From Acetobacter fabarum (GTDB taxonomy: Bacteria; Pseudomonadota; Alphaproteobacteria; Acetobacterales; Acetobacteraceae): a stretch of 64,000 nt of DNA. Shown here one piece after another: positions 44,774-53,811 of the stretch. The translations under genes and the position numbers were made by a program. The stretch lies in the NCBI RefSeq assembly GCF_011516925.1, contig NZ_WOTG01000001.1:62001-126000 (forward strand). The letters run 5' to 3'. Each line of letters starts with the position of its first letter. The first letter of the stretch is position 1. The notes beneath the pieces are model-generated. The model was not told the DNA's origin. It ran no database searches and was given only the letters and a program-made list of their open reading frames with translations.

Positions 44774-45729
44774 TCTGGGCTCGCAATCGTCATGGCTTCA
44801 ATTAGGGCTTCCTGTTTATCCAGATTAAAGCGTTCCGTCTCGGTGTGAACGCGCATAATCTGCTCCCATGCAGCAGCAAGGGCCATACACTGGCGGTTTC
44901 CTGCCTTTGCAGCCTGGCGTGCCGTGCTTTGCAACTGGTCCGCCAACAGGGCAAAGAAAAGGCTGAAACCGTAATCCTTGCGTAAAACGGCCTCTGCAAT
45001 TTCGTAACCCCGCAGGGGGAGCACTCCCTGTAACACCTCGGCAACCAGAGCGGCCATGTTACCGCCTGTGTCTGCCAACAATGCCACAGCCTTGCCCGGC
45101 GCTCCATGTGATTGTGACACAATCCGTGCAAAATCCTGCGTGGGCAGGTCCGGCCACAAAAGATGGAGCACACGCTGCATAGCCGCATCTGGCAGGGGAG
45201 AAAGCTCGAGCCTGCGGCACCGGCTACGGATGGTTGGCAACAGCCGCCCCGGTGCGGAACTGGTCAGAATCAGCACAGTGGCGGGCGGGGGCTCCTCCAG
45301 AATTTTCAGCACAGCGTTAGCCGCGCTGCGGTTCATCCATTCCGCGCCATCCACAATAACAACACGCCAGCCCCCTTCGGCTGCCGTCCGGCGCAAAAAA
45401 GCGTTAATCGGGCGCACATCATCGGCAACAATTTCCTGCCGGTAGCGCTGCTTTTTTTCATCATACCCGCGCTCCACTACCAGCAGGTCGGCATGACTGG
45501 CGGCAGAAATACGGCGGGCAACCGGGTTGTCCGCTTCCATGCCACCCAGCAGGATACGGGCCAGGGTAAAAGCAAACGTAGCCTTGCCAACACCGGGCGG
45601 CCCGCTCACCAACCAGGCGTGGGGCATACGGCCTTTGGCAAGAGAACCCCTGAACAATGCCAGTTCAGCCTCATGCCCCTGCAACTGAAGCGAAGCTATG
45701 CGGGGGGACAGGCCGGACGCATCAGACAT
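44770..45729 (-). CDS. holB: DNA polymerase III subunit delta'
   Basis: Clamp-loader subunit. It has 319 residues with an AAA+ fold: SGPPGVGKATFAF as the P-loop region, VVIVDGAEWMNRSAANAVLKILEEPP as the Walker B and sensor region, and TIRSRCRRLEL with the SRC motif. The zinc-binding cysteine module of E. coli delta' is absent. Overlaps tmk by 8 nt and metG by 4 nt. Confidence 0.92.
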   Translation of the reverse strand: MSDASGLSPRIASLQLQGHEAELALFRGSLAKGRMPHAWLVSGPPGVGKATFAFTLARILLGGMEADNPVARRISAASHADLLVVERGYDEKKQRYRQEIVADDVRPINAFLRRTAAEGGWRVVIVDGAEWMNRSAANAVLKILEEPPPATVLILTSSAPGRLLPTIRSRCRRLELSPLPDAAMQRVLHLLWPDLPTQDFARIVSQSHGAPGKAVALLADTGGNMAALVAEVLQGVLPLRGYEIAEAVLRKDYGFSLFFALLADQLQSTARQAAKAGNRQCMALAAAWEQIMRVHTETERFNLDKQEALIEAMTIASPE

Positions 45730-46360
45730 GGGGCAATCTGGGCAAAATTTCCTTCATGATCAGGCTGCTCACGGCCTCCTGACTATGATTGGCGGTTGTA
45801 ATGCACTTTACGCGCTCAGGCTGCTGGTCCGCTATTGCCATAAACCCTGCGGCAATACGGGCGTGGAAGGCTTCATCTGCCTTTTCGTAGCGGTCTGTGG
45901 GTACTCCGCGTACAGCCAGCCTCTGCCGTGTGATCTCCCTTGGTGCCTGCAGCAGAAAGGTCATATCCGGCATCAGGCCCAGCTGGGCCTGCAACGCGGC
46001 GATCAGGTCCAGAACAGCAGGCTGCCCCTCCGCCCGGCCGTAGCCCTGATACGCCATGGTCGAGTCCGTAAAACGGTCACACAGCACAATCTGCCCTTCT
46101 GCCAGAGCAGGGCGGATAACCGTATCCACATGGTCAAACCGTGCGGCAAAATGCGTCAGTATCTCGGCACGGAGGGACAGGGGGTTTTTGCCAAACAGCA
46201 GTAGCTGCCGCAAGTCTTCCGCACCAGCGGAACCGCCCGGTTCCCGCGTAGCCAGCACCCTGTACCCGTACGATTGCAGGGCATCCCTGAGCAGGCGGAG
46301 CTGCGTGGACTTGCCAACGCCCTCCCCGCCTTCAAGCGTTATGAACAGACCAGACTGCAT
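45722..46360 (-). CDS. tmk: Thymidylate kinase
   Basis: Phosphorylates dTMP to dTDP. It has 212 residues. P-loop GGEGVGKST at 11-19, the DR(F/Y) motif in CDRFTDSTMAYQGYGR, and an Arg-rich lid region. Sits between dacA (3 nt) and holB (8-nt overlap), the usual tmk-holB neighbourhood. Confidence 0.96.
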   Translation of the reverse strand: MQSGLFITLEGGEGVGKSTQLRLLRDALQSYGYRVLATREPGGSAGAEDLRQLLLFGKNPLSLRAEILTHFAARFDHVDTVIRPALAEGQIVLCDRFTDSTMAYQGYGRAEGQPAVLDLIAALQAQLGLMPDMTFLLQAPREITRQRLAVRGVPTDRYEKADEAFHARIAAGFMAIADQQPERVKCITTANHSQEAVSSLIMKEILPRLPHV

Positions 46361-46363
46361 GGC

Positions 46364-47569
46364 TTAAAGGTGCAGCCGTCGGGCCGCCCGGCCAAGCAGG
46401 CCAAGAGCAGGCACCGCCTGCCCTGCCACAAGCGGAATACTGGCTTTTCTGCCGCCGGGCAGAACCACGCTCAACTGCCCGACAACCTGCCCTTCGCTTA
46501 CAGGGGCAATAAGTGGCCTGTCATAGTCTATGGCCACATGCGTGCTGTTTTTCCAGCCATGTGGCAGCAGCATCTTGAACTCCTGAGCAGCAACCAGAGG
46601 TACGGTCTGGCTCGCCCCCATCCAGACAGGGGCCTGCTCTACGATCTCACCTTTGTTGATGATCTGGGCGGTTTCAAAATTCGCAAATGCCCAGCCCATC
46701 AGGCGCTCGCCTTCGCGCCCGCGGGCGCCATCACTCGGCAGGCCGTTAATAGCCATGACAACCCGCCGCCCATCCCGCTCGGAAGAGGCGCACAGGCCAA
46801 ACCCACCAGCGTCCGTGTGGCCGGTTTTAAGGCCATCAGCCAGACCTTTGACCACCAGACTGTTGCGATTTTCCTGATGAATTTTGTTAAAAACGAACTC
46901 TTTTTCCGAAAAGAAATGATAATATTCGGGAAAATCATGGATCAGGCGCAACGCCAGATACGCCACATCCCGCGCGGACATGTAATGATTTTCCGCAGGC
47001 CAGCCGGTTGCGTTCATGAAGTGCGAATTGGTCAGCCCCAGCTTGGCGGCCGTATCATTCATCAGCGTAACAAACTGTTCCTGAGAACCGGAAATCCCTT
47101 CGGAGAGCACAATGCACGCATCATTGCCGGACTGGATAACCATGCCCTGAATAAGGTCCTGCACCGCAACGCTCTGCCCCAGCGGGACGAACATTTTAGA
47201 CCCCTGCATGCGCCAGGCGCGCTCGCTAACCGGCAGCATCTGGTCGAGCTTGAGCCGCCCTGCGCGCAGCATGCCAAATGTGACATAAGCCGTCATCATC
47301 TTGGTCAGGGAAGAGGGCGGCATGCGCTCATCCGCATTTTTTTCCAGCACGGCAGCACCGCTGCCATAATCCAGAATACAGGCCCAGCGCGCCATTGTAT
47401 CCACCGGCCCTACGGGCGTGGTGGCTGGCGTTTCGGGCACGGTAGCGGCGGGTGCCTCGGGCGCGGCCGAAGGGGCAGCCCCGTGCCGGGGGCGCGCCAC
47501 CGCACCCCCTACAAAGCTACCAGAAAAAAGGGCAGCGCCCCCTGCGAGTAAAAACCGTCGAGTCTGCAA
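46364..47569 (-). CDS. D-alanyl-D-alanine carboxypeptidase (penicillin-binding protein, DacA type)
   Basis: Trims the terminal D-Ala of murein peptides in the periplasm. It has 401 residues. Active-site motifs: S87-L-T-K90 (PPSSLTKMM), SGN (147-149) and KTG in GLKTGHTDAGG, followed by the C-terminal PBP5 domain. The signal is QTRRFLLAGGAALFSG, which reads like a twin-arginine signal, then an Ala/Pro linker to about residue 58. Downstream of rlpA by 9 nt and upstream of tmk by 3 nt. Confidence 0.92.
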   Translation of the reverse strand: MQTRRFLLAGGAALFSGSFVGGAVARPRHGAAPSAAPEAPAATVPETPATTPVGPVDTMARWACILDYGSGAAVLEKNADERMPPSSLTKMMTAYVTFGMLRAGRLKLDQMLPVSERAWRMQGSKMFVPLGQSVAVQDLIQGMVIQSGNDACIVLSEGISGSQEQFVTLMNDTAAKLGLTNSHFMNATGWPAENHYMSARDVAYLALRLIHDFPEYYHFFSEKEFVFNKIHQENRNSLVVKGLADGLKTGHTDAGGFGLCASSERDGRRVVMAINGLPSDGARGREGERLMGWAFANFETAQIINKGEIVEQAPVWMGASQTVPLVAAQEFKMLLPHGWKNSTHVAIDYDRPLIAPVSEGQVVGQLSVVLPGGRKASIPLVAGQAVPALGLLGRAARRLHL

Positions 47570-47578
47570 AGCTATTCC

Positions 47579-48430
47579 CTATTCGACGACGATGTGAGAA
47601 CCATTAAAACCATTTGCCAGCGCCCGCTTAAGGGCTGCGTCTGCGGCACTTATAGTCGCAAACGGCCCCTGCCGGACAGCCCACATCATGCTTTGGCCAG
47701 ACATAACGGGCCTGACCACACCACCATGGCCGCCAGCCTGCATGACCGCAGCGGAGCGGGATGTAAAATCCATTGTCTCTACCCAAAGCATGCCCGGAGC
47801 CGCATAACCCTGCGCATAAGCCACCGGCAGATCCGCCAGCTTTACGCCAGTGGATTCAGGGGTACTCTCTACCCCACCACCAACGGCCACGACCGAAACA
47901 CCGCCATTCCCGCCAAGGCTGGACTGAACAACCTGCTCGCGCGGCGCTGCCGCAATTTGCAGGGCAACCCCACCGGGCAGGGTTTCCGCCAACTGGCGGC
48001 TGGCAACTTCATCTTCCACAATCCGAACCTGTGCTGGCGTTGCCCCCATGCCAAGCAGATTGGCCGCCTGCGTGGACAAAGCCAGCGCACGGCCCATTTG
48101 CGCAGGGCCACGGTCGTTTACCCTTACACGCACCTGCCGCCCGTTTTCCAGATTGGTCACGGTAACAATGGCAGGCAACTGGAGTGTGGGGTGGCTGGCC
48201 GTCATTGTGGCCATGCTGCGCACCTCACCATCGGCGGTCAGCTCCCCTTCACGCCCATCCTGACGTATGGCAAGGCCGGTTCCCTGCCAGGCAAACTCTT
48301 CCCGCGGGTAAAACCACTGGCCCGGCACATGCCATGCGGCCCCAACCGTATAATGCACATCCGAATGGGGTATAGGTGCCGGAGTACACGACGCCAGCAG
48401 CAGACAGCCCCAGAAAACGACTTTTTTCAC
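47579..48430 (-). CDS. rlpA: RlpA-like lytic transglycosylase lipoprotein
   Basis: 283 residues. Signal with lipobox LLASC (Cys15). A double-psi beta-barrel (about 70-140) with NLENGRQVRVRVNDRGPAQMGRALALS holds the catalytic DRGP motif. The C-terminal part (about 200-283) looks like a SPOR domain that binds denuded glycan at septa (VETMDFTSRSAAVMQAGG ... RQGPFATISAADAALKRAL). Overlaps mltB by 4 nt. Probably works with dacA and mltB in wall turnover. Confidence 0.87.
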   Translation of the reverse strand: MKKVVFWGCLLLASCTPAPIPHSDVHYTVGAAWHVPGQWFYPREEFAWQGTGLAIRQDGREGELTADGEVRSMATMTASHPTLQLPAIVTVTNLENGRQVRVRVNDRGPAQMGRALALSTQAANLLGMGATPAQVRIVEDEVASRQLAETLPGGVALQIAAAPREQVVQSSLGGNGGVSVVAVGGGVESTPESTGVKLADLPVAYAQGYAAPGMLWVETMDFTSRSAAVMQAGGHGGVVRPVMSGQSMMWAVRQGPFATISAADAALKRALANGFNGSHIVVE

Positions 48431-49407
48431 GTTATGGCATCACCCAGAAGCCCTACGGCCAATGCATAAAAATCTGATGGATTGTACCGTCGGATCACGT
48501 TGAAATTGTGGTAAACAATAAAGGCCTCGCCCCCCGGCCCATCAGGGCGGATCACCGCCCCCTCCTGCACGGAGGCATCAAACTCTCCAGCACGGGGCCT
48601 TACTCCGTGCTGCTCCCACCATGCAAGCGGTCTTACGTGGTTGCGGCCAAGAAGGGACTGCTCCAGAGCATCGGGCAGTACAACGCCCTCCCCCCATGGC
48701 TGCCCGGCCTGCCAGCCACACCGGGCCAGATAGTTGGCAATGGAGGCAAAAACATCGCCCTCATTATGCCAGATATCCGCCCGCCCACCTGCGGGGTAAC
48801 TGGCCGCGTAACGCATATAGGCACTGGGCATAAACTGCGGCTGCCCCATGGCCCCCGCATAACTGCCGAGCATATGGGCCGGGGCCACTCCGGCCTGTTC
48901 CACCACATGGAGCGCCTTGAGCAGTTCGGTGCGGAAAAAGCTGGCGCGGCGGCCATCATACGCCAGCGTTGCCAGCGCATCGATCACCGAGAACGTACCC
49001 ATGCGGGTGCCATATGCGGATTCCAGCCCCCATATGCCCGCAATAGCGCCCTGAGCAACACCGTAAAGCCTGCTGATCCGCCCCAGCAGCTCTGCACGCT
49101 GCTGAATGGCGGCAAGACCATCATTCAGTTTTTTCTCGCTCAGAACGCGGTCTTTGTACTGCGCCCATGTCAGGGTGAATTCCGGCTGATGCCTGTCCGC
49201 CTGCAAAACCTTGGGGTTCGGGGCATGCAACGGCGCCAGCGCCTGCGCAACCACGGAGGCAGAAACACCCTGCCCCACAGCCTCCCGCCTGACCCCGGCC
49301 AGAAACGCAGCATAGCTGCCGGTCGCACCCTGCGCTGCATTGCGCGCACAAACAGGTGAGGCCACCAGCAAAGCGCCCCCCCCAAGCAAAAGTTTTCTAC
49401 GTAACAT
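48427..49407 (-). CDS. mltB: Lytic murein transglycosylase B family
   Basis: 326 residues. Catalytic Glu129 in GIWGLESAYG, GAMGQPQFMPSAYMRYA and the DIWHNEGDVFASIANYL block are MltB family hallmarks. The N-terminus LRRKLLLGGGALLVASPVCA resembles a twin-arginine signal. The internal Cys20 has no good lipobox, so it is likely a periplasmic, not lipid-anchored, form. First gene of the long minus-strand run to 41610. Confidence 0.9.
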   Translation of the reverse strand: MLRRKLLLGGGALLVASPVCARNAAQGATGSYAAFLAGVRREAVGQGVSASVVAQALAPLHAPNPKVLQADRHQPEFTLTWAQYKDRVLSEKKLNDGLAAIQQRAELLGRISRLYGVAQGAIAGIWGLESAYGTRMGTFSVIDALATLAYDGRRASFFRTELLKALHVVEQAGVAPAHMLGSYAGAMGQPQFMPSAYMRYAASYPAGGRADIWHNEGDVFASIANYLARCGWQAGQPWGEGVVLPDALEQSLLGRNHVRPLAWWEQHGVRPRAGEFDASVQEGAVIRPDGPGGEAFIVYHNFNVIRRYNPSDFYALAVGLLGDAIT

Positions 49408-49640
49408 GAGGCACGATCCGCTTTGCAGACGACACAGGCAAACACACTATCCTGCTTTTGCATGCCTGTCAGGCCGTGTTGTCCGCTTTAATCCATGCCA
49501 GAACTCCGGCTAACCATATGCAATGCCGGTTTTTGTACGCATCCCCCAAAACTTGACAGGAGACGCGTAAAAGAGCCTGTTGCCGCAGGTTCTGTGCGCA
49601 AGCCGGACCACATCTGCCGTGTTGGAGAGCAGGCTCCGTT

Positions 49641-50207
49641 GTGCTTGACCATTTTCTGGAACTGACTGCCACACAACCTCTTTTGCAGGTTCTGATTGTT
49701 ATTCTGGCAACTTTTGTGCTGGAGGACGCGGCAACCGTTGTTACGGCCATTCAGGTTCATCTCCACACAATCAGTATTCCCGTTGCTCTGGGCGCCCTGT
49801 ACGCGGGCATTGTTCTGGGCGATGTGGGGCTTTACGCTCTGGGCGCGTTAGCCGCCAAATGGCCCCCCGCACAGCGTTGGGTTAACGTTCCCTCTGCCCA
49901 GACACAGCAGGCATGGCTGAGCAGGAACCTGTTTGTGGTTGTATTTGTCAGCCGGTTTATTCCGGGCACACGCCTGCCCCTTTATACGGCCTGTGGTTTT
50001 TTCCGGGCCGGGCTGGCTGTTTTTACAGCGGCCACCTTCTGCGCCACCCTGTTGTGGACAACAGCACTCTTTATGCTCTCTCTGCGTGTGGGGGGGGCAC
50101 TTCTGGCCCATCTTGGCGCATGGCGCTGGGTTGGCGTGGCCGGCTTTGTAGCCGCCATCATTCTGGTGGGGCGGCTTGTTGCGCGCACCCAAAAACACAA
50201 GATATGA
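49641..50207 (+). CDS. DedA/VTT-family membrane protein
   Basis: 188 residues. Four or five hydrophobic helices. The DedA core (VTT domain) is visible as FVLEDAATVVTA, YAGIVLGDVGLYALGALA and FVSRFIPGTRLPLYTACGFFRAG, the last holding the conserved arginines. DedA proteins flip phospholipids or undecaprenyl phosphate across the inner membrane. It overlaps the ATP-grasp gene by 4 nt (ATGA). Confidence 0.87.
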   Translation: MLDHFLELTATQPLLQVLIVILATFVLEDAATVVTAIQVHLHTISIPVALGALYAGIVLGDVGLYALGALAAKWPPAQRWVNVPSAQTQQAWLSRNLFVVVFVSRFIPGTRLPLYTACGFFRAGLAVFTAATFCATLLWTTALFMLSLRVGGALLAHLGAWRWVGVAGFVAAIILVGRLVARTQKHKI

Positions 50208-51286
50208 CCTTATCCATGCCCCCCTCCCAGCAAGACAAGCAACCTAACCCTCTCTCACTCTTCGAGTTCTGGCCGCGCTGGGTATTTTACACACCCGTTG
50301 TGGCTTACTGGATCCTGCTTGGCCTGCGCTACAGGGATGTCACACTCCCCACCGCCGCCAACCCCCGTATAACCACCGGTGGCCTGTGCGGGGAAAAGAA
50401 AAGCGACCTGCTGGACATGGCTGGCCCATATGCCACCCAATGGATTGCGCCATACGCAACGTTAACCACTGGCGAGAACGATCTGGCCAAGGCCACGCAG
50501 GCCATGCACGCCAAGGAGCTGGCATTCCCTGTTGTTGTCAAACCCGACATCGGGTGCAACGGCACGGGGGTCAAGCTGGTACATACGCAGGAGGAACTGG
50601 CACAGGTCTGTGCATCCTTCCCGCGCAATGTGGAACTTGTTATTCAAAAACTGATCACATGGCCGCATGAAGCCGGGCTGTTTTACATCCGCCACCCGGA
50701 TGAACCCACAGGCCGCCTGACATCCCTGACATACAAGGACATCCCCTTCCTGATCGGCAATGGCCGGAATACCGTTCTGGAACTGCTCAAACAGGACGCC
50801 CGCACCAGCAAGGTACTGCATATTTACACCCCGCGCCTGCAGCACCGCCTGCACACCATTCCCGAGCAGGGGGAAAGGATTGATCTGGTTTTTGCAGGCA
50901 ATCACTGCAAAGGGGCGGTTTTTCGCAATGGCATAGCCGACATTACGCCGGAACTGACCCAGCGGATCGACCAGATCATGCAGGATATTCCCGACTTTTA
51001 TTTCGGGCGCATTGACCTGAAATTCCGGTGTGAGGAAGACCTCGCCCGCGGCGAGAATTTTGAGATCATAGAAATCAACGGTGTTGGCGCGGAAGCCATC
51101 CATATCTGGGATGCCAGAACGACCCTGCGCGAGGCCTATGCAGCACAGTTCCTGCATTACGGAGAAAGCTACCGCATAGGGGCCAAAAACAAGGCCGCAG
51201 GCTGGAAACCCACAAACCTGTGGTACGGGTTACGCCTGTGGCGCGAACAGAAAAAACTGCTGGCGTCCTACCCGCTTAATGACTGA
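50204..51286 (+). CDS. ATP-grasp ligase of unknown substrate
   Basis: 360 residues from ATG 50204, whose ATGA overlaps the DedA-like stop. A near N-terminal hydrophobic stretch (about 22-38, WVFYTPVVAYWILLGL) suggests membrane association. ATP-grasp features: FPVVVKPDIGCNGTGVKLV (lysine and glycine-rich loop), IQKLITW, GRIDLKFRCEEDLARGENFEIIEINGVGAEAIH with the metal-binding Asp, Glu and Asn. It resembles D-Ala-D-Ala ligase-like enzymes but lacks the canonical Ddl N-terminal domain, so the substrate is open. Coupling to a lipid-transport-type protein hints at a lipid-linked acceptor. Confidence 0.72.
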   Translation: MTLSMPPSQQDKQPNPLSLFEFWPRWVFYTPVVAYWILLGLRYRDVTLPTAANPRITTGGLCGEKKSDLLDMAGPYATQWIAPYATLTTGENDLAKATQAMHAKELAFPVVVKPDIGCNGTGVKLVHTQEELAQVCASFPRNVELVIQKLITWPHEAGLFYIRHPDEPTGRLTSLTYKDIPFLIGNGRNTVLELLKQDARTSKVLHIYTPRLQHRLHTIPEQGERIDLVFAGNHCKGAVFRNGIADITPELTQRIDQIMQDIPDFYFGRIDLKFRCEEDLARGENFEIIEINGVGAEAIHIWDARTTLREAYAAQFLHYGESYRIGAKNKAAGWKPTNLWYGLRLWREQKKLLASYPLND

Positions 51287-52820
51287 GCGCATCCTGCGCC
51301 ATTGTAGCCCGGTGCTCCTGCGCCAGACGGGAATGACGCCGCCCGTAAAAGCGGTAGCACCCCCACCCACACAACGCATAAACCGCCAACAATAGAGCGG
51401 GTACGGGGTCCCCCCCCATAAGGGACAACACCATTTCCCAACAGAGCGGAGCAACCATAAACCCGCAGAACACCATGCCGAGCAACGGCACATACCCAAC
51501 CCATACGCCGCGCAGCACAAACCCGCCAAACGGCACAACAAAAGCGCGCTTATAGTCCGGAGCCGTATTGCGCATCCATATTACGGTAAAGCAGACAATG
51601 CCAAACGCTGTTGCCGTGCCCAGACTGACCAGATCACCAATAATATCAATTGGTAGAACGGCAGTCGCCAGAGCGACCACACTCCCCAGCATGATGCTGC
51701 CAAGCCATGGCGTGTGGTAACGCGTGTGCAAACGCGCAAAAACGGAAAACAGCAAGCCATCTTCAGCCATGGCAAAAAAGATTCGGCTCTGGGCGTATAA
51801 CAGACCCATCAGTACCGAACACAGGCCAATGACCGCGCCAATTTTAACAAATAGGGCAAGCCACGGCTGATGCATGGCATTAACCGCAATAGCCAGTGGG
51901 TCCGCCACATCCAGCGTCTGCCATGGCACAACACCTATCAGCACGGCAGCCACCACCATATATACCGCCGTGCACACCACCAGTGACAGCACAATCCCCA
52001 CCGGCACGTCCCGCCTGGGGTTTTTGGCTTCGGCCGCTGCGGTAGAAACGGCCTCAAACCCGACATAAGCAAAAAAGATAACCGACGCCGCCCGGAAAAT
52101 ACCGGGAACACCGTAGCGAAAACCACCCTGATACGCAGGAATGAACGGCGTCCAGTAGGCCGGGTGCATTTGCCACACACCCAGAGCCACAAAAACCGCC
52201 AGCACACCCACCTTAAGCACCACAATGAGTGAATTGATTTTAAAGGATTCCCGCACGCCCACGACCAGAAGCCCGGTCACGATCGCAATGGACAAGGCTC
52301 CCAGCAGGTCACATTGCCAATGGCCTGCAATATGCCGGTTAAGACCTAGAGAAACCACTTCCAGAGTTGTGGTGTGCAAAGCAGACGGAATATGCACCCC
52401 CAGATCTTCCAGCAGACTGGCAGCATACCCTGAAAAACCGGCAGCAACACCCGCGCAGGAAATGCCGTATTCCATCAACAGCAGCCAGCCAACGCCCCAT
52501 GCCCACCCTTCCCCCATGGATACGTAAGCATACGTGTAGGCTGACCCCGATACCGGCATAACAGATGCCAGCTCCGCATAGGACAGAGCCGTAAAAAGGC
52601 AGGCAATACCCGCAATAATAAAAGACAGCAGAATGGAGGGGCCAGCGTAATTGGCGGCGGCAGTTCCGGTCATGACGTAAATACCCGCACCAATGGTTGA
52701 GCCCACGCCCAGCATGGTCAACTGCAATGGTCCCAGCGTTTTTTTCAGGCGCTGCTGTCCGTTTTCCAGCTCTATTCTGGCCAGTGACTTGCGCAGCAAG
52801 GGAGCACGCACCCGTTTCAT
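51276..52820 (-). CDS. APC-family amino-acid permease
   Basis: About 514 residues from ATG 52820, with twelve predicted hydrophobic segments. The first helix GVGSTIGAGIYVMTG is the APC substrate motif, followed by GPSILLSFIIAGIACLFTALSYAELASVMP and EAKNPRRDVPVGI. It is related to cationic amino-acid transporters such as YfnA. The in-frame GTG at 52832 is not favoured. Its 3' end overlaps that of the ATP-grasp gene by 11 bp, convergently. Substrate not determinable. Confidence 0.87.
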   Translation of the reverse strand: MKRVRAPLLRKSLARIELENGQQRLKKTLGPLQLTMLGVGSTIGAGIYVMTGTAAANYAGPSILLSFIIAGIACLFTALSYAELASVMPVSGSAYTYAYVSMGEGWAWGVGWLLLMEYGISCAGVAAGFSGYAASLLEDLGVHIPSALHTTTLEVVSLGLNRHIAGHWQCDLLGALSIAIVTGLLVVGVRESFKINSLIVVLKVGVLAVFVALGVWQMHPAYWTPFIPAYQGGFRYGVPGIFRAASVIFFAYVGFEAVSTAAAEAKNPRRDVPVGIVLSLVVCTAVYMVVAAVLIGVVPWQTLDVADPLAIAVNAMHQPWLALFVKIGAVIGLCSVLMGLLYAQSRIFFAMAEDGLLFSVFARLHTRYHTPWLGSIMLGSVVALATAVLPIDIIGDLVSLGTATAFGIVCFTVIWMRNTAPDYKRAFVVPFGGFVLRGVWVGYVPLLGMVFCGFMVAPLCWEMVLSLMGGDPVPALLLAVYALCGWGCYRFYGRRHSRLAQEHRATMAQDALSH

Positions 52821-52832
52821 CCCGCCCACCAC

Positions 52833-53681
52833 TTACCGTGCGAAATGGAAGATCAGAAACGCAGTCCCGCCAACCACCATGCAGTACCATGCAAAAGGTG
52901 ACATCGCCCAACTGTCATGCTTACGGAAATAGCGCATCAGAAAAGCCGTACTCGCCAGAGCAGTTACCCCCGACACAACCGCCGCCAACAGGGCAATGTG
53001 CATCTGGGCCGGGTCGATGGGGGTGTGGCGCATTTTAAAGGCTTCGCGCACTGTTGCGGCAATAATGACCGGCTGAGCCATAAGGAACGAAAAACGCGCC
53101 GCTGCATCATGGTGCAGTCCGCGCAGCAGCCCCCCGCAAATGGTTGCGCCCGAACGCGACAGGCCGGGAAAAAAAGCAAAGCACTGGAAAAAACCAATAA
53201 ACAGCGCATCGTGCGATGTCAGGCTGGCCAGATACCGGACATCCTTGCGGACGACACGGTTCCGCAGTTTTTCCACCACCAGCAGCAGCACCCCGTTAAG
53301 GAACAGGAATAATGCGGCAGAGGAAGCAGAACCAAACACACTGCGCAACCAGTGCTCGAACAGACCACCAACAATAACCGCAGGCACAGTTGCCAGACAG
53401 ATCAGCCACAGGATATGCAGGCTTTCCAGCTGGATACGGTGCCCGAACGCCCCAAACGCCCCTTTGCCCAAGGCCAGCCAGTCCTGCCAGAAAAAAATCA
53501 GCAGGGCGACGGATGTCCCCATATGCAGCATGACCAGAAATGGCAGAAAGGTCGGGTCATGCAGATCATACGACCAGTGCAGCAAAGACGGCAGGACAAC
53601 AGCATGCCCAAGACTGCTGACAGGAAAAAGCTCTGTAGCGCCCTGTAGCAGCGCCATGATAAGTGCCTGAAAAAGGGACAT
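52833..53681 (-). CDS. uppP: Undecaprenyl-diphosphate phosphatase
   Basis: Recycles undecaprenyl pyrophosphate after wall or O-antigen synthesis. It has 282 residues and about eight helices. GATELFPVSSLGH (catalytic glutamate and serine loop) and PGLSRSGATICGGLL (second half) are the UppP motifs. It ends 12 nt before the amino-acid permease ATG, the same transcript direction. Confidence 0.93.
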   Translation of the reverse strand: MSLFQALIMALLQGATELFPVSSLGHAVVLPSLLHWSYDLHDPTFLPFLVMLHMGTSVALLIFFWQDWLALGKGAFGAFGHRIQLESLHILWLICLATVPAVIVGGLFEHWLRSVFGSASSAALFLFLNGVLLLVVEKLRNRVVRKDVRYLASLTSHDALFIGFFQCFAFFPGLSRSGATICGGLLRGLHHDAAARFSFLMAQPVIIAATVREAFKMRHTPIDPAQMHIALLAAVVSGVTALASTAFLMRYFRKHDSWAMSPFAWYCMVVGGTAFLIFHFAR

Positions 53682-53811
53682 GTAAGTTTAGCGTTCCAAA
53701 CGGTCTGTTATCTGACTGCTGTCCTTGCACCATGCGCCTAAGTGCTGCAAGGATTTCGTCCTGTTTAACTTTTTGCGCAAGCACACTTTTTGATAAGGGC
53801 CTGAGCCAACC

